Source of the DNA: Chamaecyparis obtusa
Taxonomy: Eukaryota; Streptophyta; Pinopsida; Cupressales; Cupressaceae
Reading direction: 5' to 3'
Length of the DNA: 64,000 bases
Assembly: GCA_027943335.1 (NCBI GenBank)
Contig: BSBK01014835.1
Location: 2,501 to 66,500, forward strand
Part shown: positions 10,593-21,254 of the stretch, one piece after another
Position numbering within the stretch: the stretch's first letter is position 1
How the letters are laid out: the number at the start of each line of letters is the position of its first letter
Notes under the pieces: model-generated
What the model saw: the letters and a program-made list of their open reading frames with translations, nothing else
Told to the model about the DNA's origin: nothing
Databases searched by the model: none
Position numbers and translations under genes: made by a program

Positions 10593-11549
10593 ATGCCTCT
10601 GAGGAGAGAATATTTGATGTGAGAGATGAAGATTTCCTTGAGTGAACAGATCACCGAATTGAGGTAGGTTGTGAATATCAACAGTAGATCACCGAGTGTG
10701 TGGAGGCAATTGGTATCTTGCAATCAGATAGCCGAGCAGAGGCAGTTGCACTTTGAAGGGAACTTTATGGAGAAGTTGGGTCAGTTTTGGCCTAAATTCA
10801 ATATAAGGATTGAAGAGTCGATGAAGTCTTGTTGGAAGAAAGTTGTCTAGCTGATTAAGAGGATTATTCAGAGAAGAAGACACTTTGATGTTAAGGAAGA
10901 GGTGAAGGATGACTTCCCTAAATATGATAAGGTATGTGATATTGGTTTTCATGAGCAGATAGATGGATCTGGCATGAGAATTATAGAGCATCTGGTTGGG
11001 CTTGATCAGATTGATGTTGGTGAAGAGTTACTTGTTGCTGAACTCCTTTGTGATGGTGGTGTTGTCGAGTTTCTTTTGTTCAGTGTTATGGTGCAGATCT
11101 TATTTGTTGGTTGTGGACATGAATTGTTGGTTGACAGTAATGAGTCTTGTGATGAGCTGCAGAAATGGGATTCTGATGATGAGGGATTTCATATTGATGT
11201 GGATTTGACTTTGGATCTACTTGTTGGGGAGATGGATACTCTTGTTGTTGAGATTGATTGTGGTAATCAGTGGTATGCTGATTGGATTGTTGAGATTCAT
11301 GTGATCCTGATGTTGGAATGGATGAAGCATAGATGGTTAATTTTTAGATTTGTTCTCTTGTCCTTGATGGATTGGAAACTTTTGGTGAAGATGAAGTTGA
11401 TTGCAGGTAATTCTATTGAGATTAAAGCATGGGATACACTTTATATTTACCTGGGTAGTCTGATGCAAGAGCATTTTGGGTTCCTGAAGATCTTTCTTAG
11501 TCTTGGTGGAATTCCCTGTCAGAGGGATACAATACTTTATTTTTGGTAG
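10593..11549 (+). pseudogene. Unrecognised ~318-codon frame in the non-autonomous element
   Basis: One reading frame runs from an ATG 60 bases after the primer site to a TAG at 11547-11549, interrupted only by one TGA and two TAG codons before 10902. From 10902 it is open for 215 codons. The product would be acidic in its middle (many Asp, Glu and Val) with Trp- and Leu-rich stretches near the C-terminus. I see no zinc knuckle, protease DSG, RT YxDD or integrase motif. It could be an extra element-encoded protein, a diverged gag, or captured host sequence. No polypurine tract is evident before the 3' LTR. Confidence 0.45.
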
Positions 11550-11572
11550 TTTTCTGAGTTTCTGTGTTGCGA

Positions 11573-12590
11573 TGATCTGTGGAGATCTTTAGAATGTGCG
11601 CTAAAAGGATTTTGTTCCTTTATGTATGTGGAAGATATGTCTAAGGTCGCAGCTCTTGAGGTGGCATGGTTTGGGAGATATTGGATGAGCTGTTTCAAAG
11701 TTAGAGTTGTTTTCCTTGCCGTCGGAGCAATATTTTCCTACAGTTTTGGTGTTGATTGTGCATCGTGGTGACCTTGATCCTTAATGAATCATTCTTTTCT
11801 CTCTTAGGGCCTTAAATAGGACCTAAAGTACTATCTTTTCCCAAGGGCACAAGTCCTAATTCATTATGAGTAAAAAGTTATGCCCATTTTGCTCAGGGAC
11901 CTATTTTCTGCTAGTTTTCACGTGAAACGTGGAGTGTTTCTTCTTGTGCAGTTCCATGTGACGAGATGGGGCCTTGCAAAGTTAGGGGCATGTTCTTGGG
12001 TCATATGTGGACCTAAATCCTAAGGTGTATCATGTTTGGTTGTTTCTTGCATTAGTTTTGGTTTCTCTTATTGGACTGGACCTATATTGTAATTAAAGCC
12101 TGACTGGCCGACTTGTGGCTTACCTGGCTATATGTTGAGAGCTTAGGTTGATGTAGAAGGTAGCTTAGAGGAGGATTAGATCATTAGGAAAGATGTAGAT
12201 CATCATGATATGATGGAAGAGTAGAGTAGAAGCTGATTTGTGAATCTGGGACTTTGTAGCAAAACTAGTGGCCTGTGGGCTTAGGACAACAAGGGGTTGC
12301 TTGGAAGTGTGAGTACAAGTTTAGATCCTATCTTGGTTGTTCCTATCAGAGGTTGCCTATTGTAGATCTGAACTAGTTGGTAGTTCCTTGGATCTTGTGA
12401 GATCTTGCTGATACTTTGTAATTTCATTGTAACAGGCCAAAACCTGGAAGGCATTATAGCCGAGCATGTTGAATGAAATTATTTTTTGAATCATCATCTC
12501 GTTGTATTCCACTGCAATTGTTGTTGTTATAATTGGCAATTGTAGGTTTGGACCATCCATTATTGGATCCTCCATCCCTGCCCTGCATCA
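11573..12590 (+). repeat. 3' LTR of the 9128 element
   Basis: 1018 bases matching the 5' LTR, mostly with transition differences. It begins TGATCTGTGG and ends CTGCATCA directly before the CTATA duplication. Confidence 0.93.
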
Positions 12591-12595
12591 CTATA

Positions 12596-12769
12596 GAACT
12601 CTCTAGACCCACCCCCCCTGCCTATTTAAGAATTTAACAAATGATATTCTACAACCTTTCTAGTAAATAGTAACCTTTTAATAATTAATTTAGGATTTCA
12701 AATAAAGAAAGAGAAGGCAACTTGAATCTATATTATAATTTTTCTTAAAAAATTCATAATCTTAAATCG
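12596..12769. other. Continuation of block A and AT-rich spacer
   Basis: The first ~30 bases continue the CT-rich tail of copy A across the insertion. The rest is AT-rich with no feature recognised. Confidence 0.5.
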
Positions 12770-13260
12770 TCATCCTAAACTATAACCCTAATCTTAACCC
12801 TAATTCCAACTATAATCCTAACCCTAACTTTAATCTTTGATTTTTATCCTAAACCATAAATCATAACTCTAAAGGTAATACTAACCGTTAGAACTAGGGT
12901 TTAGGGTTAGGACTAGATTATAGTTAGGATAAGGGATTAGGTTTATGGTACACAATGACAAGAATACACTATGAAATGTTAAATTATGTGATTCACCTAT
13001 ATGCATTATATTAGTATATTTTGAGATGACATATCCACCTCTCTAACCATATCTTATTATCCGTCTCTTGTTGTTCCCCTCTATATATCTCACCTCTCTC
13101 TTTCCCTATCTAGGTCTCTCATGCATCTCTCTTTCTCTAGGATTCTTGCCTCTTGATATGCCCCCTCTCTAGCTCTCTTCCTCCCTCTATACCTCCCTAT
13201 ACTCCTCCCACTCTTGTCCTCTATTCTCTCCCATCACCTCTATGTCTCTTCATACCCCTC
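12770..13260. repeat. Telomere-like/pyrimidine-rich block, copy B
   Basis: Degenerate CCCTAA units (12783-12830) face TTAGGG units (12895-12945) across a short gap, making a head-to-head arrangement. The conserved GTGATTCACCTATATGCATT stretch and a long CT-rich tract follow, as in copies A and C. Confidence 0.8.
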
Positions 13261-13619
13261 TCTACTTAGGTTTTAGGGTACATAAGGTTAAGGGTATTTC
13301 CAATTTTTATACCTCTTTCTCTCTCTCAAGTGTTTGAGAGTACCTCATGATCCCTCATGTTTAAGTGAAGTGTTGAAGAGAAACTTTTGAGATGTTGGGA
13401 GTAAGAGAAGATGAAAAAATACATCACTCAACATTCCCTCAAGATATTGACTATTTTGATAAGTGATGCGATATTCTAGGATGTATAAGGTTTCAACAAA
13501 GATTATATCTCATGTTTTAGATTTTGATTTTAAAAATAAAGGAACAAGCCACCTTAGGACCCCTTATGATCCCTTATGATATATTAGTGTATGGTAAGGG
13601 TTCATAATGGGTTAATGGT
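13261..13619. other. Spacer between blocks B and C
   Basis: A few short CT-rich stretches, a short copy of the (GTGTTTGAGAGTA)-like phrase also seen near 8478, and no gene. Confidence 0.4.
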
Positions 13620-13696
13620 CCTAGGACCCCTTATAACCCCTTAGGACCACTTGCCATACATCTTATGGGTACAAATGGTTGTTAAGGGGTCCTAGG
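13620..13696. repeat. 14-bp perfect inverted repeat
   Basis: CCTAGGACCCCTTA at 13620-13633 and TAAGGGGTCCTAGG at 13683-13696 are exact reverse complements with a 49-base loop. Several CCCTTA/CCTTAGG phrases surround it. Confidence 0.9.
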
Positions 13697-13699
13697 ATA

Positions 13700-14310
13700 A
13701 GGGATTAGGTTTAGGATTAGGTTTATGGTTTATGGATTAGGATTAAAATTGTGGAGGTTTATGGTTTTGATTCTCTTAATTCTTACTTAACTATGAGCTC
13801 TATGAGCTTAACCCTATCCCTAATCCTATCCCTGTGATCAGATTATATTCTTTATCATAATTAAAAGAATACACTATTAAAGATTAAAATATGTGATTCA
13901 CCTATATGCATTATATTAGTATATTTTGGGATTACATATCCACCTCTAGGTCTCTCATGACTCTCTCTCTCCCTCTAGGATTATCACCTTTTTATCTTTC
14001 CCCTCTCTAGTTCTCTCCCTCCCTCTAGATCTCCCTAGAGTCATCCCCCTTGCCTTTCTTATCTTCTTTTTTCTTGCATCACATATCTATCTCTTTGTAT
14101 CCCTCTCTACATAGGGTTTAGGGTGCAAGATTTAGGGTACATAAGGTTGAGGGTATTTCCTATGTTTATACTTCTCTCTATCTCTCCCTCTCTCTATCTC
14201 TATATCCTTCTCACCCTATCCCACTCTCCCCCTCCCTATCCCTTCTCTTTCTCTCTCTTCCTTTTCCTATCCCTAGAGAGAGAGAGAGAGGAATACATGT
14301 GTTGTACCTT
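13700..14310. repeat. Telomere-like/pyrimidine-rich block, copy C
   Basis: GGATTAGG-type units (13700-13745) and TAACCCTATCCC units (13809-13835), then the conserved GTGATTCACCTATATGCATT stretch and long CT-rich DNA ending in a short (GA)n run near 14276-14290. Same order as copies A and B. Confidence 0.75.
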
Positions 14311-15315
14311 TTAATTATTTTATGTTATCTCAATTTAAAGGTTGGATATTGTGTTTGGAAATTGTGATTGGGTTGCTTGATTTGACCTAGCAATTATAAT
14401 CACTAGGAATATTTTCCTTTTGAAAAGATGCAATATTCCTTTGTGCACTTATTTTTTTATAACATGATATCCTTTCTTGTTTTATGTAAGGAGTTTCTCT
14501 TTTTAGGAGTTTTTCATTGGACAAACTCAAAAAAATATCTCAATGATGTACTCATGTCTTGTTGATGTAGAAAACACATCATGTTTTTAATAGCAACAAC
14601 AAACACATATTGGACAAAATTAAGAAAATTCTAATCTTAAATCATCATCCTAAACTTGATGATACATACAAATGAAAGAATTATTTTAGACTCATTAAGA
14701 AAATGCTAATCTTAAATCATCATCCTAAACTCCATGTAGATCTTTATTCATTCCCCATTGATGAAGAAACTTGCACTTGCAACCTATGCAAAAAGAATGG
14801 AAAATATAATAATAAACCAGTAAAGGATAGAGGCAAAGTAGTAAATTCACTAAGACTAAAAGACCAAATATTTATAACATTTAGATTTTCCATAAAACTC
14901 TTATCCCTTAAATTGTGCACACAAAAGTATTTGTTTTGCATTAACTATCCTGTCGCATCAAAGAATATAATATGATCTTAAGAAGCATCAAGAAAGTCCC
15001 ATTTAATGTCTTCAACCAATAGAATTTGTCCCTTTCCATAGCAAGACTTGTTCTAGTGTTTCCATAGAGTATAGAAGCTGAAAACTGCAAATCAGCATAA
15101 ACCTTTATGCTCTTAGGACGTGGCACAGTCAAACAAAAAAAATATCACAGGGTTGAAAACACAACATTTTTGGTATGCGTGCTTGCGCACTTAACTATTT
15201 GTTCACCAGTAATTTAATTGTACTAGGACTGTTTAAAATACTCTATTGATCTTAAGTTAGAAAATTGACCTTTAAACCTTTTGTAAAAAGGAATTTGGGC
15301 CCTAACTTTGCACAC
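14311..15315. other. Spacer with a 75-bp duplicated phrase
   Basis: About 40 bases starting ATTAAGAAAA occur at 14619 and 14694. No gene can be supported. Open frames at 14703-14975 (+) and 14941-15132 (-) are uninterrupted for 60-90 codons but show no family motif I recognise. Confidence 0.4.
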
Positions 15316-15700
15316 ATCGGTATAGAAAAGGATAGGCTATGCCGATATGGAGTATCGGTATAGTATAGCCTATCGGACGTAGCCCGAGCCATCCCTCTAA
15401 ATTCTTGTTCTTTCATCGATGGTCGAAAACATAGAGTGTTTCGATATCGGTATAGAAGAAGCTAGGCTATGTTGATATAGTGTATCAACATAGTTAAGCT
15501 TATCGGAATCGACCTTAGACACCCCTCTGATCACTCAACCTTCACCGACGGTCGAATACATAGCACACATTAGCATCGACATAAACAAGGGTATGTTATG
15601 CCAATATGGTGAATCGACCTAGATAAACTTATCGGAAATAATTCGAGCTAGCCTTCTAATCGCTCATCTTTCACCGATGGTGATAACCCATGATGTTTTC
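15316..15700. repeat. Degenerate ~129-bp tandem repeat, 3 copies
   Basis: Copies begin ATCGGTATAG (15316), ATCGGTATAG (15446) and ATCGACATAA (15575). Each contains a TATCGG(A)-type phrase, a CCCTCT/CCTTCTAAT phrase and a CACCGA(T/C)GGT(C/G) phrase near its end. The second and third copies have drifted substantially. Confidence 0.8.
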
Positions 15701-17014
15701 AACTGAGAGAGCACATCGTCAATAGACTATTTTCTCTATGAAACTTATCCGCGAGAATGCATGGTGCAAAAAACTTGCGATGTTTTCGACCATCTGAGTG
15801 TGCAAAAAACACACTGAACTTTGTATATCGAAAACATCCAACACTTGTTCTTTTAAGAGCTTTTAGTTAAACTCAAGTGAGTTTATTATTTTTATTAGGG
15901 ACTTATATTCTTAGTGACTTTTTATGTGTTAACCCATGCTTAGGTGTGTCTAATCATTTCAACCATGATTAGGATAAACAATATTAATGATTTTATTTCA
16001 TCTCTTTTCTTTGAACAATTTAAACAAGATTGAAACTTTAATTTTCAAGGGAAGTTGACCAAGTCTACCTTGGTCATGATGCCCCTCGAACCTATTTAGG
16101 ATTCTCAACTAAGAACCTTAGTAAACTATAACATGTTAGTCAACATAGATAACTTTAGTATTTTTAATTAAAAAGATTGTTGTCATGTTTTGGGCATGAC
16201 AATATATATATTTATATAGAAACATACACACAAAATTTTATTAATTTTGTTTATTTATTATTTCAAGATTAAATGTTTAATTAAAAAACTTTCTTCCTAT
16301 TTAAAGTGTGAAACTCTCAATTAATTTTTTTTATATATATAATTGAAAATGAATTCATTTCCTCTTTCCTTTTCAAGTAATAAAAGATATATAAATTGCT
16401 TAGTATGAAGATATAATAAATTTAAGCATATACGAAATGGATTATTTATAAGTACCAAAATAATATTTTTCTTTCAACTACATGCACATATATATTAATT
16501 TTTTTCATTTTCATTTATGTTTGTGAATCAAATTGGATGAAAATTATTAACATCGTATTATACATTTATTATTCTTACATATTTCTTTTGCGTGTGCCAA
16601 TATTAACTCTGTGTAATACTTGGATGAGATTGAATGACCCTCAAAAAACAAATGTCTTATTAGCTTTACATATCTCTTCAATTTTAAATGTCTTAATAGG
16701 TCCAAGCTTTTAGAGGGTTTCTTTCTTAAAAAGTTGTATTTTATTTATTAAGTACTAGAACCCTAAAGTATTTTTTTCTCAATTATGGTTATAAACAATA
16801 GTCCAAAATATAAGATGTTCCTTTTTACTACTAAACATAAATGATAGAGTCAAAATAAGTTGAATTTAAAGTTCACAATTATCTAGATTTTGAAAATCTT
16901 AGTAATTGAAATATGATACTTATTTTTCCTCAAATCTTAGATTTGTCAAAATATATCAATTGAATTCATTTTATATTGACCTAGATATTGATACAAATAA
17001 AATTCTTACACAAA
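15701..17014. other. AT-rich non-coding DNA
   Basis: The first ~160 bases contain AAAAACACAC and GATGTTTTCGACC phrases related to the minisatellite theme. The rest is AT-rich without gene features. Confidence 0.5.
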
Positions 17015-17201
17015 AATCACAAATTTAAATTAAAAATAGATAGTTTGTATGTAGATCTTTTATGACAAAGTTCATATTTTTAAAAAATTTGAATCAAGTT
17101 AAATAGAAATCACAAATTTAAATTAAAAATAGATAGTTCATATAGAGATCTTTTATGACAAAGTTCATATTTTTTAAAAATTTGAATCAAGTTAAATAGA
17201 A
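17015..17201. repeat. 92-bp tandem duplication
   Basis: AAATCACAAATTTAAATTAA begins at 17015 and again at 17107. The two units are nearly identical, including the TCTTTTATGACAAAGTTCAT phrase. Confidence 0.9.
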
Positions 17202-17402
17202 AGAATGAGAAATCAATTAATAGATTTTCCACATTATTTTAAACTTTCTTAATAAAGAACATTATTTTGAACATATTGAATGTAATAAAACCAATCTAAT
17301 ATTCATTAAAAGCTTAACAATTAAACAACAAAATATAAAATACAAGTTCAAAAAAATATATAAATTGACATTAAAAACTCCACTCCAACTTAACAGCTAA
17401 GT

Positions 17403-17698
17403 AACAAAATATTACAGGCTTGCGTCTTAGAATATTATCAGACCCTGCATTCTTAGTAGAGAAAAGAAGTCCTCTTGCAATGTCTAAAGTGATTTACATA
17501 TAGTCCGCCAACACAGCTGCTCAACCACCACTGTCGTGAATACCACGCCCAATCATCTGGAGGGTGGAAGCCTTGGATGCAGCTGCATGATTCAATGTCT
17601 CCTGGGCTGAAGTAGACTCCATAAGCCCCGCAGGCCCCACACAGATCAGCGCAGACTACTTCTGGATGCTCCTTTCTCTCCTTTATGCACTTGTTCAT
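17403..17698 (-). pseudogene. G-type lectin S-receptor-like kinase fragment (EGF/S-domain part)
   Basis: The minus-strand frame 17698-17453 contains a Cys-rich segment CGACGAYGVYF...CSCIQGFHPPDDWAWYSRQWW. This fits the S-locus/EGF-like region of G-type lectin receptor kinases (CGxYGxC...CxCLxGFxP...W...GC). These proteins sit in the plasma membrane and sense extracellular signals. Only this ~80-residue part is present: lectin domain, PAN domain, membrane segment and kinase are missing. Beyond a TAA the similarity seems to continue in another frame to about 17403, which implies a frameshift. The canonical Cys of YGxC is Phe or Tyr here. A P450 exon fragment lies just upstream on the same strand. 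The family call is from motif recognition only. Confidence 0.6.
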
Positions 17699-17804
17699 TA
17701 AATTATGCAGAGAGTTTTCCTAGCTTGCAAGATGATCCCAGAGCGTTACAAAATTGAAAATATAATGCCCACAAATCTGACGACTGACGAAAATGAGCAC
17801 TGAC

Positions 17805-17960
17805 CATAATTCCCTTTGCGAAAGGAGTGCTCGGGATATTGATGGGGATGGTTACAATCGCTCCAGCTAAATCGTTAAGAGCTCTAAGCTTTTTGATTTC
17901 TTTCATATCCCCCTCTCGATTCAAGTCCAGCAGTTTCTATGCCATCACATTCAAAAAAAT
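17805..17960 (-). pseudogene. Cytochrome P450 exon fragment (CYP85-clan-like)
   Basis: On the minus strand an exon-like frame follows an AG acceptor (GCGCAG) and reads IFLNVMA-stop-KLLDLNREGD, then LAGAIVTIPINIPSTPFAKG. The pattern of a (L/F)xxGxxxxPINxPGTxxxxx loop between helices F and G is typical of CYP85-clan P450s such as brassinosteroid or terpenoid hydroxylases. A GTCAGT donor-like site ends it at 17805. A TAG sits where Gln or Lys is usual. The heme-binding Cys region, helix I and N-terminal anchor are absent, so no enzyme can be made. It lies about 100 bases from an unrelated receptor-kinase fragment. Confidence 0.6.
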
Positions 17961-18530
17961 CTGCGCAAATCAAATAATATAGAGAATGAGAAGGACTGGT
18001 CTGCAGAATGACTTGCAAATACTAATTAAGTGGTAACAGAGAGAATAAAACGTGCATGCTATGTATTTGCTTAATCTCTTGGAATGATCGATCTTCCATT
18101 ACACTTATTGCTACCAATCATTCCTATAGCTACGTTGTGAATATACAATTGCATATGATGGTTCGTCGTTGATGTCATGTCATGTCTTCCATTATTACTG
18201 TCAACTATAACATATTGTCAATTATACCATAGACGATAATGCAATTTATTTTGTCTCCATATAGTATCCCGTCGATGGTAGTTTTCGACTACCGTATAGA
18301 TTTTGAAAGGTCGGCCATTCAATTTGGTCTTTTGATTATATATTTATTTATGTTTATTAATAATGTGCTGATAATATATATTTATATCATTAATATATTT
18401 ATAGATATTATATATATTTGTATAGTGATTGATACACATATATTTATATGTATTATCATTATTGATTAATATTATTTATATTTATATGTATCATGTATAT
18501 TTGTTTGAAATAACATAACATTTATCATAT
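17961..18530. other. AT-rich spacer
   Basis: No gene. From about 18330 it is mostly TA-rich with repeated TTTATAT phrases. The frame at 18239-18469 is of low-complexity Ile/Tyr composition and is not a credible gene. Confidence 0.5.
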
Positions 18531-18690
18531 TTATAATATTGATTAAATAAGGAATAGTGTATTTTGAATGAATCATATGTGCATTAGTATATTAAATATA
18601 TCCTGTATGGCTCATGACACCTCTTTTGGCTTTTATAATCATAAGCCTTACAAAGAAAACTAACCCCTTCATCAGTTTAGTGATTAGGCG
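18531..18690. repeat. 160-bp direct repeat, left copy
   Basis: Starts TTATAATATTGATTAAATAA and ends GTGATTAGGCG. A direct copy with few differences is at 20904-21063. The ends are not TG...CA, so an LTR pair is not supported. Confidence 0.85.
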
Positions 18691-20903
18691 GTAAAGTTTG
18701 CAAGCTTTGGAAACCCTCAAGGGCCTCTTGGAATATTCTATGAAGGTTCTTGTCATGCAAGAATGTTTTTGCACATTATAAAAAAATGTACGCATTTCAT
18801 TCTTTATGAGGTTTTTTATGTATGCATCATAGTTTTGAAAGAAGGATAGCAAAACTAATTAGTAATACATTTCATGTTTTATTTGGTTTGACAAAAATGG
18901 GTACATCATATAGAAAGGAGAGCAATAAATCTTATTAGTGATAAATCAATATTTTATGGAATCAACATACAATAAGCTTAAATTTTTTATATCATATTAA
19001 TTATTTATATTGAAATAAATAATCTTATTGCTGACATGAAAAATACATCATATAAGTATAAAGCATTAATGTAGGAGACAAAGTTCATTTAAGGAAAAAA
19101 GGCATGGTATTTTTGGAAAAAGGTGTGTAATTACCAAGAATGATGTGGGGAAGCGTACATGAAAATGCCATTAAGGCAGGATGGCATCCCCTGCTCTATA
19201 TTGATTGCTTGCAATTAGACAAAGAAAAGAGTGCATGGAAACAATGTTTGGGACCATCATTCAGAGAATTACAGAGCGAGGAGAGATTGTAGTTTTAGTA
19301 GAAGAGAGTGAGAGGAGAAATATTCACTATTCAAACAATGAACTCATTGAAAGAGGTATTTTTTGGAGAACAAAAAAGGTGGAGGGGAAGTTAGGGGAGA
19401 GGACCAGTAGTTGAGCAACTTAACTTTGGGTTTGTCAAATTTTACATGGAAATTTCAAATCACTCCCAAATTTTTACAACTTACTAGGCAAGTGTCCTTA
19501 TAACTAAGGTTTCAATGCCACATTAGCATACTTTTTGAGACCCATACCAATGACCAAAATAATGAGTCCCAGTAAAGGACAATTCTATGAAAGTGTGAAA
19601 GTAGTGGTATCATATATTGAAATCATAAAGGATCTAAAAGAGAATTCATGGAGGACAAAACATTGTCATAAAGAGCCTAGGAAAAGATAAGATATGTAAT
19701 GATAATTACTATAGAAACAAGATAGAGCTTAGAAGAAAATGGGAATAAAAATAAACAACCGACATTAGGAAAACAGAAAGGCATGGCCTTCACGTTCACA
19801 ACCATATCCAAGGTACAAGGACATTAATCGACGTGTGCATTCAACTAATGTTCTCCTTCGAAAGATACTCCAAAATGTAAAACAATCCATACACAATCAT
19901 TAGGATACAAGAGGAAGCTCAATTGTAGCAACTCTCCCTCTAAGAAATCAAGGTATGCAACTCTTTACCACAACTTCCTCACATCTACACAACTTGGTGC
20001 CAAAATTCCTCAAAGTTCTTCTCAAAAGTTTTAACACATCTATAACTAGCTATATATGAAAGAGTGTTTGCTTATTACAATTTTCGCTAATGAAGGAGGT
20101 GGAAGAGTATATGCTATACATATAGTCAATGCTCTCAAGATTTTATACAAAAGAGGTTGGATATGTTCATTGCTTTTTTTTCGCAACACAGGTTTATTTA
20201 TGTACCTTTTATTTTCATAAACAATGGTTCATTTTTTAACATATTGTTTATGAAAGACTGGCATGTAACTAGCTGATGTTTCTTATTTGTATATATTGGA
20301 ATTTGGATGGGTAGGAATCTTTAGAAGATATTTAGTCGAGCCTACTGTCATCTGGTGACAACTTATGTTCTTTTATCCAATATCTATACATATCTTACCG
20401 ATTAGAGAAGAAAAAAGGAAAAAATTGTATATGAGACCATATGTCTAATCCACTAAATGTAACACACTTTTCTATTGTTCAAATTGAAAATTAAGAATTT
20501 TGTTGTTGTTCTGATGACATAATTAGAGTTAATTAGGCATCTATTTATATGTAAACATTCTGTAATGTTTTTAGAAGGAAAAATGTTGTTGGGTTCTTCT
20601 ATTTGAGATTTGAATTCGACAACTATTTTTTTGTCATCTAGAAGTAATGTTTTTGTTTAATATAGCTCTATTGTCTCTGACAATTGCATGTACAAACCAT
20701 TTAATATATTTTTTTGATTATGTTCCATCGACTATAATAATTGCAATTACTAAGCAATATTTGACAAGAAAATTACATTTGAATTACTTTGTTATTATTT
20801 TTTAACATTGCTAGCATTCATTTCTTCCAACTTCCTTACCGATAATGTTTTAGCATAACTTGCTATTGGCGCAACCATTGCACCTTGTTGGTGCAAGTGC
20901 TAG
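18691..20903. other. Segment between 160-bp direct repeats, no gene recognised
   Basis: About 2.2 kb without recognisable coding or element motifs. It might be an insertion or part of a duplication, but I see no terminal inverted repeats or primer site. Confidence 0.4.
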
Positions 20904-21063
20904 TTATAATATTGATTAAATAAGGAATAGTGTATTTTGAATGAATCATATGTGCGTTAGTATATTAAATATATCCCGTATGGCTCATGACACTCCTTTT
21001 GGCTTTTATAATTATAATCCTTACAAAGAAAACTAACCCCTTTATCAGTATAGTGATCAGGCG
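20904..21063. repeat. 160-bp direct repeat, right copy
   Basis: Matches 18531-18690 with a handful of substitutions over its whole length, then the flanks diverge abruptly. Confidence 0.85.
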
Positions 21064-21254
21064 AATTGAAATTAGTTTTAATCATTCATATTAGGCTATA
21101 TATATGTAATGAAGAAAATGGTGATCAATGGTAGACCACCAAATTCAACATACACTAGAATATACAACCCTTAACAAAGTGAACCCAATTTGCATAACCA
21201 AAGGATTAAGGGCGCACATTCATGATCTACACAATGTGGGGTTTTGTGGATTCC

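Larger units (their letters stand above)
9128..12590 (+). mobile_element. Non-autonomous LTR retrotransposon with CTATA duplication
   Basis: A 3463-bp insertion is flanked by CTATA at 9123-9127 and 12591-12595. Termini are TGAT...GCATCA. It consists of a 5' LTR with an internal tandem duplication, an initiator tRNA-Met primer site, about 1.05 kb of internal DNA without gag-pol motifs, and a 3' LTR. LTR blocks such as CCTATATTGTAATTAAA and ACTTGTGGCTT, the GCATCA end and the primer site are shared with the chromovirus at 25759, so a related autonomous element probably supplied its enzymes. This is inferred, not shown. Confidence 0.9.

Noticed and set aside
14941..15132. 63-codon minus-strand frame with plausible composition
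   Set aside because: No family motif recognised, and a second frame over the same bases looks equally plausible. Not enough to call a gene fragment; a BLASTX search would decide.
18531..21063. LTR retrotransposon bounded by the 160-bp direct repeats
   Set aside because: The repeats lack TG/CA ends, and neither primer site, purine tract nor coding motif lies between them.
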